DNA from: Eupeodes corollae
Taxonomy: Eukaryota; Arthropoda; Insecta; Diptera; Syrphidae
Direction of reading: 5' to 3'
Assembly (NCBI RefSeq): GCF_945859685.1
Contig: NC_079147.1
Location: 56,822,946 to 56,886,945 of the forward strand
DNA length: 64,000 nt
Shown here piece by piece: positions 45,016-56,919 of this stretch (positions are counted from its first letter, which is position 1; every line of letters begins with the position of its first letter). The notes beneath the pieces are model-generated. The model saw only the letters and a program-made list of their open reading frames with translations, did no database searches and was not told the origin of the DNA. Made by a program: the position numbers and the translations under genes.

Positions 45016-46790
45016 TTGACTTTTGAAGGAAAGTGCCTCTAGTCTTGACGTTGGAGCTCTGCACTCCACACAGCCGATGTTAAATAAATTGCCTCACATT
45101 ATCTGAAGCCTTTTTTGACACCGAAAGGTTATTAAGTTATTTCCAAGCTTTATGGAGCAGCACAAGTTTTTTTTTCTTTATGCGGCCTTGAAATCGATGA
45201 AAAGATGGTGCGTGTCAATTTGATGTTCTTGGGCTTTTTACAGGATCTGCTGTAATGTCAATATTCGATCGTCAGTAGACTTTATTGGTCTAAGACCACA
45301 ATGACCTACCTGGTTGTCGAAGATTGGCTTGAGAAGTTCACACATTGCGGTAGAGAACATTTTGTAAGCGATGTTGAGAAGACTGATTTCCCTTAAATTG
45401 GTGAAGTTTCCATGCTGCAACGGGTATGTTAGATTTCACCTTAGATATGGAAATCTTTACTTCGTCTAAGTCGGGAAGACGGAATTGTGGGCATTCATCG
45501 TCTATATTGAATGGATCATAGTGCCTGACAGCGGAATTCGGTTCGTCGTCGCCGTTATATAGTCTGCAGTAGTGGTCCTTCCATATCCTCAGCATTAACG
45601 GCTATGCCACTATGATAATCCCAATTTCGTCTTTGCAGCCTTCGGATCGAGGTTTATGTAGCTGTGAATTTCGTTTCACCTGATAATACAAATTTCGAAC
45701 TCAATTTCCACTTCTAAACGTCTCAACATCTTCGACCGCACTCTCTTTTTCCTTCTGAGATCTCTGTGTTCTTTTAGCCTCTTCTGCTCATGGAGCTCAT
45801 GAACAGCTCTCATTCTTCTGTGCAGCGACGCTTTGCGTGCCTGTTGTCTGGCTGTATTTGCCTGCCGACATTCCTCATCAAACCAGAAGTTCCTTGTTGG
45901 TGGCTGCTTGAAACCCAGCATGTCAGAGGCATCATCTCTGATTACATTTTGACAAAGTTGCCACTGGTTCTCGATACATTGTGTTGGCGACATCGAGACA
46001 CCACAGCATCTTCCTGTTTTGAATTGAGTCTGAAAACCCGAAGTGCTACCTTGACAGGTAGTGAACCGAGTCTATGTTAGCTACGTGAAATGATTAGACA
46101 TTCATCAAGTTGGAAGCATGTTGATCACCGATCGTAAAAAGTTCAGTCTAGTTGATGGTAGATTGATCTGGAAAACTCCAAGTTTCATTGTAGATGCTGA
46201 GGATTCCAAAACGCGTACTTGCTACCATGACGTTTCGCACTAAAGCAAAACGAATAGATTGAATCTGTTTTCGGAAGTGTGGTCGTGCAAGCTGTTTTTC
46301 CCGATTATTTCACCAAAGATATCTTTTTTTCCTAACTTATCATAAAAATCGCCCTGGAAAATTTTAATATCGTTGCTGGGACACTGCTCATATGCTTGAC
46401 GAAGAGCTCGAAGAACATATCCTTGGTGTTCTCACCCTTCTCTTTTGTGGTCGATCTTAGCCTTGATGCGAAATATGGCGCTTGTTGATGTACCTATAGC
46501 TCAAGACTTTTTTTTCTAAGCCTGGCTCCAAAGAGAAAGCTGCACCCTCCAAATATTTCGTAGTAGCCCTATAAGGTGTTCACTTAGTATAGTAAACCCT
46601 AGCTAGAACTGTAAAAGCCACCATTGAATCCATCCTGAGGTGCTGTCTGGATGGAAGGAGAAGTGCCTTCTCTCCTCTCTCTCTCGTTTGCTACCAACAA
46701 ATTTTCAGTGGTGTTGGAACAGTTGAGGTACTAGGCACCCGATGGTCACCAAGAGGAGGTGAGGGTAGGAGTTATAATAAATAAATAAGC
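45016..46790 (-). pseudogene. RTE-like LINE relic with 5' leader (copy e)
   Basis: On the minus strand from the right: a leader (46790-46600) matching that of copy c, then eroded endonuclease ('GDFYDKLGKKDIFGEIIGK', near 46350-46300). The linker 'GFKQPPTRNFWFDEECRQAN' (45920-45860) follows, then 'MLRIWKDHYCRLYNGDDEPN' (45595-45536) and RT fragments to 'GHCGLRPIKSTDDRILTLQQ' (45310-45250). RT motif A is hinted by 'LFSSISRPH', and motif B is only a trace near 45110. It abuts the mariner-like copy at 45015. It lacks the 3' tail. Frameshifts are frequent. Confidence 0.75.
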
Positions 46791-46794
46791 TGTC

Positions 46795-47035
46795 AGAACA
46801 GTCCTTTGGAAACTATAGGGCCTATTGAATTACAACTCTCAACCATTCCTGTGTACAAGTAATTTCAGGGATGAAGGGGACCTACAGTTTATAGTCGATT
46901 CCAAGCATCTAATTTGAGAAAGCATTTTCCATGACAAGATTTTTTCTTGGAGGATTTGTCAATACCTCGCAAGAGGCAGTACCTGTGGAAAACAAATATT
47001 TCAATGGCACAGCAGGGATTGAGCCCAAGAATTCG
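46795..47035 (-). repeat. tRNA-like SINE, diverged (copy S4)
   Basis: The complement of the SINE body: 'caaccattcctgtgta', 'agtaatttcagggatgaagg', 'tttgagaaagcattttccat' and 'ggatttgtcaatacctcgca', with a box B-like 'cagggattgagccc' near 47018-47031. It starts immediately beyond the 5' leader of LINE copy e. Confidence 0.68.
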
Positions 47036-47039
47036 GTCA

Positions 47040-49290
47040 TATTTCATATTTTTATAAATTCATAAGGCAATACTAACCTAAATATGAAATTTGTAATAAA
47101 TAAAAGTTTACCATCTATTTCAACTTATCCCTTTTAACCATTCTCTGTTTAGTCTTCGGATTTCTTCTTGAAAGGTGATGATCTAACAAGTAAAAAAGAT
47201 ACACGGCATTTCAAAGGAAATTGAAATCGAATATTCAATTGCAGCAGATTTCGATTTCGACAACACCCAAGACGCAAATTGATTTCGATTGGAAAAGTAT
47301 GTCGTAGTCAAAGTTATTGAGAGGAAGAGCAAGTGGTTTTCTTCATCCCAATACTCTTCATACTTAATCTAGTTGTGCACTTGAAGGGTTCATTATAGCC
47401 CCACAGCTTCTTCAATATTATACGCATTTAATGAAGCAACATACAGATCCCTGAGTGTATACTTTGTCGCATATATGAGGTACTAAAGCTTTAGCTATAT
47501 GATGTGTGCAAAACTGATTTTCCTTTTGCCACTTCAAAACCTAACATATAGACGAAACATGATGGGACATAGGACACAGGACACATGAGAAAATATAAAT
47601 CCGAAAGAGAAAACCCTGGAATGTGACAATTTTCCGATAGCTCATTGCACGCATGGCTATAAGAGGGCACTTAACAACCTCTTAACAAACTCAAGGCACA
47701 CACATCACGTCACACATGACACTTGAAGGCTTTTATTTCTGTGATATAAGTTCACCTCAAGAGCACATTAGCGACTTACATCGTCACTCCTCGGCTCGTC
47801 GCATTCTGTTGATGTGTCGTGTCGACTTTATCCATTGTTTGAGTTATATCAGCTTCCAACCGAGATTTGATTTAACTCTCAAGTGGTCATTCCCTTTGTG
47901 GGCAAGGAAAAGAACGAAGAAAGTAGACGTAATGTTGAAAATTTTGTTTGATTAAGTCATTTTAATCAGTAGGCAGGATTTCGAATCACACGTTTGGAAT
48001 TATGACAAATCAGCTGTGAAATAAGAGATAGGGTGGTCCTGGGCATTTCCTTTTATCCTTATTCTATGAAAATTCTGAAAATTGTCATCAAAAGATAGCA
48101 GATGTTTATAAATACGGAAATTTCCATAACAAAAGATTTGATGTTGACTTTTATTTAAGGAAAAAAAGAAGTTTTTCCTCTTAAAAAATTGAAAATCCCG
48201 CGGGGTCATATTTCAGGAGGGTTTCCTTTCCTTTCCTTTAATTTCATTTCATCTTTTTTGTTTGTTACTATAAAACCAGATAATTCTCATTACACCAACC
48301 GCATATACATAACATGATGGAACCCTAAAAAACGGAAATTGTATAAAAATTAGAAAATAACACAACAAGAGGATAATTAGTAGAAATTTTGCCGCAGGAT
48401 ATTTAAATAAGAAAAACAAATTATTCTTTTTAACCTATTTCAATATCACTTTTAAGTTTTTTTTTCCGGTTTTTAGGTTGTGGAGTACTTTCATCCCTCT
48501 TGAGATGTGTGATGTGACTGCGCTACGTCGCTGGAGGCTTTAAACACGCTTGCAGTAATCATTATACAATTAATTGAATTTTAAATTTGTTTGAGTTCTT
48601 TTTTTAAATGGATTTATAGTCTTTTAAAATTCGGTTATCTGTAATTTAAGCACTTTATTAAGCGTGTGAATGTTTTCGGATTCGATCGATTCATGAATTT
48701 TGTTAACGGGAATTTCAACTAACTTCCAAAATACTAATCACTCAAGAAATGGCATTGGTTCTTGGGTATATTTACTGTTTGTGCTGCAAGGTTCAAAATG
48801 TTATTTTTGCAAGTATTTGAAATGTGTTTGGTAACTTACAGATTTTTGTTTCAAAATATGAAATTGATACAATAACAACAACTTCTTGTAAGCTATGATC
48901 TTCTGGTGAAAAGAAAGACTTTTTCTTTCATATTTTGTAATCAACTGTGTCGTAAAATCTCTATACTAACCATTTTCCTAAAACTCACAATTTGAATGAA
49001 CTTACCTTCACCTTTCTCATGGCTCAAGTCTAATGTCGTTTGGGTTGCTTTTGAAAATAAAAATGATTTCGTAACTATTGTTACAAGTATATTTTAAGAA
49101 ATTAAAATTCAATAGTCAAAAACTGTTTCTAATTTAATCCACATTAGAAGCCAAATTTGATGTTGAAAACATCTAGAAAAATCTGAAGCAACATGTAATT
49201 TTCTTAACATTATATTTTTACTTGCGACATATAGGAACTATATGGCAAGTTTTACATTCGAGCAAAATTTCGAACTCGAGATTTTAATCA
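47040..49290. other. no gene recognised
   Basis: AT-rich spacer. The short frames (for example 79 codons at 47716) match nothing I know. Confidence 0.4.
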
Positions 49291-49303
49291 AATATGATAT
49301 TAC

Positions 49304-50853
49304 AAGGAAGTACTGTGAGAAGATTCGACGTTAGACGGCTACAATCACAAGAGACTGCCATGTCCTTTTCCGATCGAGTCTCTAATAACCTCCTAAGGAG
49401 TCCTATGCTTCCTGCATTAAGCGTTGCAAACCAGTGGCAACATTGCCTTGCAGCCATCAGAGATGCCGCTTCTGAAGTGCTAGATTTCACACGGCCACCA
49501 CAGCGAAACCCCTGGTTTGACGACGAATGCCGGCAAGCTCACGCAGCGAAACAAGAGGCATACAAAACGGCGCTGCACAAAAGGACTAGAGCTGCTCGCG
49601 AGCTCTACGAGCAGAAGAGGAGAGAGGAACACCGGCTTCTTAGACGGAAAAAAAGAGAGCATGAGAAGCGCGCGATCGAGGAGATAGAGGGATGTCACAA
49701 CAGGAATAAGGTTCGTAAATTTTATCAAAAGGTAAAAAAAACCTCCCAAGGGTACCAGCCACGAACCGAAGCCTGTAAAGACGATCAAGGGAACATCGTA
49801 GTAGAACCATAGTCGATGCTGAGAATATGGAAAGATCACTTCTCCAAATTATATAACGGCGATGACGAACCGAATTCCGCTGTAGGGGAGATAGAACCAC
49901 TCAACCTCGGCGACGCAGATCAACAATTCCGCCTACCCGACCTTGACGAATTGATATATATATCTTAACTTAAGTCAAACAAAGCTGCTGGAGCTGACGG
50001 CATCACCGCCGAACTATTTAAAGCAGCAGGCGATGACTTGGTATGGAGCATGCACCAACTCATCTGCAAAATATGGTCGGAAGAAAGTATGCCCCATGAG
50101 TGGAATCTCAGCATAGTGTGCCCGATATATAAGAAAGGAGACCCTCTAAACTGCGCCAACTACAGAGGCATCAGTCTCCTTAACATTGCGTATAAGATCC
50201 TCTCTGCCGTATTATGTGAACGTCTGAAGCCATTCGTCAACAACCTGATTGGTCCTTATCAGTGTGGCTTTAGACCAGGAAAGTCCACTATCGACCAAAT
50301 ATTCACACTACGGCAGATCTTGGAAAAAACCCAGGAGCTTCAAATCGATACCCACCATCTCTTTATCGATTTTAAAGCCGATGACAGCATCTATAGGGAA
50401 GATTTCTACCGAGCAATGTCTTGTTTTGGCATCCCTGTCAAACTTATCCGTTTGTGCAGAATGACGATGGAGAATGCACGCTGCTCTATCAAGGTCGGAA
50501 AAGATCTTACCGATGCATTTGATGTCAAAAAAGGTTTTAGAAAAGGCGATGCACTGTCATGCGACTTCTTCAACATCGTTCTGGAAAGAATTGTGCAAAA
50601 CTCAACCGTCAACACTAGAGGCACAATCTTCCAAAGATCTATCGAATTACTCGGATACGAAGATGGACGGCGCAGTAGAGGAAGACCGCGACTCAGGTGG
50701 CGCACCCAGGTGGGAGAGGACCTCAACCAACTTGGTGTGCGAAACTGGAGACAGCTAGCTAGGGACCGAGCTGGCTGGAGACGCTTGTTGGTTGAGGCCC
50801 AGGTCCGCCCCGGACTGTAGCGCCACCTTAAGTAAGTAAGTAAGTAAGTAGTA
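49304..50853 (+). mobile_element. RTE-like LINE, 5'-truncated, with 8-bp target duplication (copy g)
   Basis: The insert is flanked by 'gatattac' at 49296-49303 and 50854-50861 and ends in '(taag)n' after 'gcgccacctt'. The frame runs from the endonuclease C-terminus and linker (49294-49812) through RT (50038-50820) in one register. It is interrupted only by TAG at 49810 (where copy b has CAG) and TAA at 49966. Motif A has lost two residues (FKA-DDS instead of FKAAYDS). A large in-frame deletion fuses 'IELLGYEDG' to 'RRSRGRPRLRW', removing YADD and the thumb. Motif B is 'GFRKGDALSC'. The copy is therefore inactive although few stops have accumulated, so insertion is probably fairly recent. Confidence 0.9.
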
Positions 50854-50861
50854 GATATTAC

Positions 50862-51445
50862 GATGGTACGATATTTCGAATTTTTGCAAAAACAAACCGA
50901 CATTTTTTTTTTAATTTTCTCTAAAATTTTATTTTGTAACTTGGCTTTTTTAAATAAGAAAAACATATTTTTGTATTGCTCAGGAAAGGTACCCCTCATA
51001 GAACCGTTATTTTGTTTTTAATTTTCTCAGCAACTTATGAACTGATTTCAATAGTTTTTTTTTTGAATAAGCTCTTATATTGCCTTAACAATATTTGATT
51101 ATCAAAAGGGTAATTTTTTATTTTTTGGGTTTTTAAAAAAATATGGATTTTTTTTTCAAAATTCGATACCTCAAAAACGGTTCAACATTTTTTTACGAAA
51201 TTCAAATGTAGAGCGTATATTTACAATCACTAAACAACTACATACCAAAAATATTTTTAGAAGAAAATTGAAAAATTTTATATAGACAAAATAATTTTTT
51301 TAAAAAACCGCTCTAACGATTTTCAAAAAGAAAAATTGAAAAATCAAGAATTTTTGATTTATAAAATGGCATTTAAATTTTTGAAGACAAACTTATTTTA
51401 AGCAAAATTTTGAATCTTAAAACAGTTTTTTTTTACTATTTTAAC
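50862..51445. repeat. dispersed AT-rich repeat (copy 2 of 2)
   Basis: Same block order as 6190-6720: 'aacaaaccgaca', 'ttctctaaaattttat', 'taacttggctttttt', 'agaaccgttattttgttttt', 'ttcaaaattcgatacctcaa' and 'aaacggttcaaca'. No coding potential was seen. Confidence 0.5.
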
Positions 51446-51449
51446 TGTG

Positions 51450-52550
51450 CATGAGCCCGAAAAAGCGCATTATTTTGACAAAATTGTTATTACATTCCTA
51501 TCTTTTATCCAAATTATTGCACTTCGTTCATATTTATGTATTTGTATAACAATAACTATTGTAAATAGGAATGATGACCGTGAAGCGGTACTGCATCGGA
51601 TTAACGAATATATGTTTAATGAATAATCTATTTTAATGTGTCTATCAAGAATTAATATCTTGGTACCTTTGTATATATGATTTTAAAATATTATTCTTTA
51701 CGAATAAGGTTGTTTCACACATATTTCACTTGCCTTCGCCTATATAAAAGAATTAATACTTAGTACAAGTTTAAGAAACGGGACAGAAAGAGTGTATGTA
51801 TTTTCTATTAGAATCACTTCTTCAACGTGCTATGTACTCGTATACACATTGTTCCTGTATCGGTGTTACGTATAACCTCTAAAACTATTGCTTACGTGTC
51901 ACTTTATAACTTAAATCCAAAACGCATAAGAGCCTGACTGTAAACAACACATGAATAGAATGTCTACCTACTAATAACATTCCTTCATAATCATCATAAA
52001 CATGGCTGAGCACGCCAATGAACTATTCTTTATTCGTTTTAGACACCTGCCTAACTGCACAACCAATAGGCGATCCGTTTACAATTTAAACATTCATCTT
52101 CTTCCTCTTTCTTATCTTCAGATAATTTACTTTCCATCCTGGTTCTTCTAATATTAAAACTGAACGAACTAGTTGAATACACAAATAATTGTTTTCGTTA
52201 AGTATGCTGACAACTATTTTTAATTTCCGGGATGAAATGTCCTAGAATGAGTTGTGTCTTGAGATGAATCGCACGGTTTTTGGCATTTATATCTTTGAAG
52301 ACAAACTTATTTAACAGCTGTATATTTTTAAATCTTGTATGGGTACTTTAAACAGACTCTTTGATTACAGGAGCAAGTTCGTGCGACCCAGTCGGGCATT
52401 TTATTTTTTTAGGAATTCGATGTCACAGACATCTCTTAACAAATCGGACTAATTGCTGCAAAACTTCCCAACTTTTGAATTTTGTACTGATATTATAAAT
52501 AATAAATTCAGTTCGTTTGGAGAGTCTGGGGAAGGTTTTAGGCTATACTT
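51450..52550. other. no gene recognised
   Basis: AT-rich DNA without supported features. Confidence 0.4.
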
Positions 52551-52554
52551 TTAA

Positions 52555-53895
52555 CTTACTTACTTACGGTGGAGCTACAGTTCTGTGTGAACTAGGGCCT
52601 CACACAACAAACTTCTCCATCAAGCTCAGTCCCTAGAATATTTCTCAAGTTTCGGGCTCCAAGTTGGCTGATCCGCGGTCTTCCTCTGCTGCGCTGTCCT
52701 GTGGATTCGAACTTTCCGACCGGAGCATTGGCCTCCATGCGCTTTACATGACTCAGCCATATCTATAGTCGTTGGACTTTTATCCTTATGGTTTAGTTTA
52801 CGTCGCTCCGTCATCTCCTTCATTTCACTTCTATGCATACGGAACCGTAAAGTATATGTATACCGATAAACTTTTCTCTTTAAACGACCGAAGGTGCTTT
52901 CATCCGCTTTTTTATAGTCCTTGCTTCTACACCGTATAGCAGGACGTTAATAATAAGGGTCTCATATAGTTATACTTTGGTCCCTCGAGAGAAGGCTTTG
53001 GTACTCAATTGCTTTCTTAGCCCAAAGAAATAGCGGTATTTCTTCCTGCGCTGATAGCGGAGCCTAGGTAGACAAAGTCCGTCACTACCTCAAAGTTCGG
53101 TCTTTCGATGGTGACGTTTTTACCAAAACGTTGGTGTTGTATGTCCTTTCTTGACGACAGCATGTATTTCGTTTTGCCCTTATTAACCGTTTAACGCATT
53201 TTTGGCACCTCTGCCTTAATGCTCACAAAAGCCCCATTGACATAATGCTGAGTTCCTCCAATTATGTCAATATTATCAGCATATGCCAGTAATTGGACAG
53301 ACTTTTAAAATATATTGCTTCTAGTGTTGACGTGTGAGGTCTGCACTATTCTTTCAAGTACGATGTTAAAAAAATCGTCTAAAACCAAACGCACGAGTTT
53401 GGCAAGACATGGCTCTAGTTGTTGACGATGGGCTTAAGACCTTCACGTATTACGGCAGAGAAGATTTTGTAAGCAATGTTAAGTAGACTGATTCCTCTAT
53501 AGTTGGCCCAGCTGCCCTAAAGAGCGCGGCATTCAAGCCATCTGCTCCATCGGATTTGTCAGACTTCAGCTTAGAAATGGCAATCTTTACTTCGTCAAAG
53601 TCGAGAGGACGGAATAATTGGCTTTCGTCATCCTGAGTGACAGCGAAATTCGGTTCGTTGTCGTTCGTTGTCGCCGTTATACAGTCTACAGAAGTGGTCC
53701 TTCCATATCCTTCGAATAGACTGCGGTTCCACTATGATGTTTCGACTTTCGTCTTTGCAGCTTTCGGTTCAAAGTTTATGTACATGTGAATTTCGTTTCA
53801 CCTACTCATAAAACTTTCGAACTTCATTCCTGCTTTTTAACCTCTCAACATCTTCGACTGCATGTTTTCTATTTTTCCTTCTGAGTAGTTGGGCT
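52555..53895 (-). pseudogene. RTE-like LINE relic, diverged subfamily (copy h)
   Basis: The 3' tail complement 'acttacttacggtggagcta' is at 52556, then the C-terminus. RT pieces on the minus strand include 'LINIDNIIGG' with the expected 'LLAYADNIDII'-type motif near 53260-53290 ('atatgccagtaattggacag' complement). The linker lies at 53700-53880. Wording such as 'gtcctttcttgacgacagca' and 'aattggacagacttt' is closer to copy b than to copies c, d and g, suggesting two subfamilies. Large gaps (for example at 53380 and 53495) and stops make it inactive. It is followed at the right by family A copy A5. Confidence 0.72.
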
Positions 53896-53936
53896 CTCAA
53901 GAAAATCGAATAGGAGGTTTTTTATTATAGCAATAT

Positions 53937-54410
53937 AAAAAAAGAGGCTGGAATGCGAGCCACACTGATAATTTCCCATCCCGTCTGTCGATTTGTCTTG
54001 CTGAAAAGTTTGTAGGTTTTCGTGTTAGCTTAAGAAAGTCATCAGCTGAATTATTCTTTAACTTTTCAAAATTACAATCAACATTTTGCAATCAATAAAA
54101 TAGTTTAATTTCAAAATCTATTTTGGTAACGAAGTAAAAAAAGTTTGAAGACAATATTTTTAATTTTTGAAAAGCTATTTGAGTCGAACGTAAATTTCTA
54201 CCAAGTTTTAGTATTGTTTTTTTTAGGTTTTTATTTTTTGTATATAATTTTTGTCAATTCAACTTTTCTCAAAATTTTACCGTATGTTAAAAATAATATT
54301 TCTTATAAAATAAAATAAGATTGAATCCATAATCTGAAGTTTTTGAAAAGATATTTGAGTCCAAATTCAATTTTTACCAACTTTGAGTAATGTTTTTCAG
54401 GTTTTCATCA
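53937..54410 (-). repeat. family A repeat, truncated (copy A5)
   Basis: Begins with the complement of the 'gcctcttttt' end ('aaagaggctggaatgcgagc'), 'taatttcccatcccgtctgt' and 'cgatttgtcttgctgaaaag', then tandem-array sequence ('cgaacgtaaatttctaccaa', 'tgtcaattcaacttttctca'). The palindromic end is lost next to a mariner-like fragment. Confidence 0.68.
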
Positions 54411-54419
54411 CGAATAAAA

Positions 54420-54730
54420 ATTGTTTAAACCTATACTACAAAAATGGTGATTTTGCCACAGCAACATATCGTGCCTTAAGAGGAGATTATGGTTTACATA
54501 ATCGTCCAACTACATAAGCATTTGAAAAAATTCTGCTGAAATTTGAAGAGTCTGGATTGGTTACAGAAATTGTAAGGCCAGTGCATCATTGTTTCGATCG
54601 TTCCACCAAACAATCGCTGCAATAAGTGAAGGTGTTGCCGAAGTCCAAAATGTGTCGATTCCTCGTCGTTCTCAGGATTTAGGACTGTCTCAAGGCAAAT
54701 TATTTCGTATTGTATTGTGTTTTTTTGTGT
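54420..54730 (+). pseudogene. Tc1/mariner-like transposase, N-terminal half (copy M3)
   Basis: Reads 'YYKNGDFATATYRALRGDYG' followed by 'LHNRPTT', a stop, then 'AFEKILLKFEESGLVTEIVR' and, after a shift, 'ISEGVAEVQNVSIPRRSQDL' with 'GLSQGKLFRIVL' (to about 54720). This is a tandem helix-turn-helix DNA-binding region as in Tc1/mariner transposases. The catalytic half is missing. The fragment complements copy M2, which has only the catalytic half. Confidence 0.72.
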
Positions 54731-54839
54731 TTTATATACGATTGTTTTTAAAACCGCAAAATGGATATCCTCGTACATTTTTCGGGTGGCCCACTGTTGT
54801 TCATATATTAATGGCTCCGTATCTAACTCTATAAACCTG

Positions 54840-56910
54840 CTAACATCTTTCTGTATCCCTTACCTAAAAATAATAAACCGAAATGTTATATAACGGCATT
54901 CGTGCAGAAAACCACGGTCATTATAACTCCATAATCCTGTAACCGTTCTGTGTAACAAAAAAAAAAACACAAGTCCAGCTTCAGGATGGATGGACTAACG
55001 GACGTTGGTTGGTTGCGAAAATAATTCCCAAAAGAACAAAACAAAAAAATATCCTTCCATCTTCCCTCATAACGAACGTATAAGGACGAAATCAGTTCTT
55101 TCTTCCTGTTTTCTTTTTTTTTATTATTTTGATTAAGGGATAGCATTACATCAAGGATGACCGATTCGCATGAATAGATGAGAAAAGGAAATGCAGGATC
55201 ACGAGACATGATGATGGCATCCGTAACGTATAGCACGCACCAGGGTAATATGGTGGGTTAAATAAAGAGATTTTAATTTTTTGATTATCCTCCACTACTC
55301 AACTCAGTGGCTATTGGAATTATAACTTCGATAATGTCGATAGCCTTAAAGTTGAACTTAATCAATGAGCTATTCTAATGTTATCTAGGTACAGAGGTAT
55401 AAGAATCCCTTTTAGGTCAATATAAATGAAAACTTGTTGGTTTTTTTTTTTTTGTTGTATGATTATGAAGCGAAAATAGGATTGAATTGAATCCATAAAA
55501 GTCTGAGTAAATTAAATAACGTTTATCCTTGAGTGAAGACGTTTGGCATACGTTCGGTTGTCATCTTCCCTTTTTTTAGGTTTTAGGTTTTTGCGTATTA
55601 AAAAGGATAATCGATTCGATTGATTGGGCAAGCTATACAGCTCTTGTCAAGTCAGCCATAACATTATACATTTCAGCTTATGTATTATGTTATGGGGGCT
55701 GGTATTGATTTGAATTGTTATGGACAAAGGACATTCGACATTGGGCTATTCTGAATGTGACGTGCATATCTGATGACGGATTAGATGTGATTCCTTTATT
55801 TTCTATTTTTGATTATTTTGTGTTCTTTGTTATTAGGAAATAATTGAAATGCATTGATTAAGTTCTTTATCAAGGTAATTTAAAACATCTCTTATGTCCT
55901 GTCGGCGTATGAAAATGGCGTATTTCCGTTTGTGCATCAAGCTTTGAAATAATTAAATAAATGTCATAATGGATTTTCATTGAATGAACGTTTTTTAAGC
56001 TCTTCGATAATAATTTGTCACCTAATTTATATCAAGCGATGTATGTAAGTATCAAGGTATCAGGTGTTTAATTTGCATTTGTAATTTATTATTGGCGCGG
56101 TCTTTTATGATGCAACTTAGCTAAAGTCATTTCGGTTGTTGGCCTGAAAAAATAGCATAAGCCAAAGAAGAATAAATTAAATGCACAAAAGTTTAAGAAC
56201 TGGAAATCAAAGAAGAGAAAGTGAAAGCTTTCCCCCAAAATACAAAAACAAAAGCTATGAACTTGACTTACAGTCGCATATAGTCGTGGTTATGGTTAAG
56301 TGGAATAACTGTTTGCCAGTATAATTTTGTGATTGGTCAAATTATGCAAATGAATTAAACTGATATGAGCCGGTGGTGTGGTGTGTTAAAAATTAATTAA
56401 TTCATTTAAATGCAATGTGTGTGATACTTTTGTTGATTATATTATGTAATAACGTTTAACTCTTGAAGTTTTACCTACAAGACATTGTGGCGCTGCAAGT
56501 CTTTTATTTAAGTAGGTTATGTTTTTGTTTATTTTTTTTTTCTTTTGTTTTGTATTTCATTTTAATACATTTTTGTAGATAATCAGGTAAGAATAAATGG
56601 ATTCATTCATTTTAGAGAACAATCGCCAATTTCAATTTATTTGGAAAACTTAAGAAAAAAAAAATGCAGTTTAGTTATTTAATACTAAAACTGTCTTCCA
56701 GATTGGCCGTTTGCGTTTAAACAAACCAATTTTATGATGAAACCATTAAAGCATAGGTATGGACGCAATTTATTTTCCGTTTTAATAACACACTTCGATA
56801 TACCAAGTGAAATTAAGCAAAAAAGTTATCGATCTCGAAAAGGTGGAAATTTGTTAATACCTATATTTTGGTGTTCTTAAAATTTTGTAAAAGCGTCTCA
56901 AAGCATCTCG
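54840..56910. other. no gene recognised
   Basis: AT-rich DNA. A 116-codon minus-strand frame (54886-55236) has no recognisable features beyond hydrophobic runs. Confidence 0.4.
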
Positions 56911-56919
56911 TGTCTGCGT

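Noticed and set aside
54886..55236. 116-codon minus-strand frame as a small membrane protein
   Set aside because: Hydrophobic runs come from T-rich DNA; no signal, no family resemblance and no promoter or splice context.
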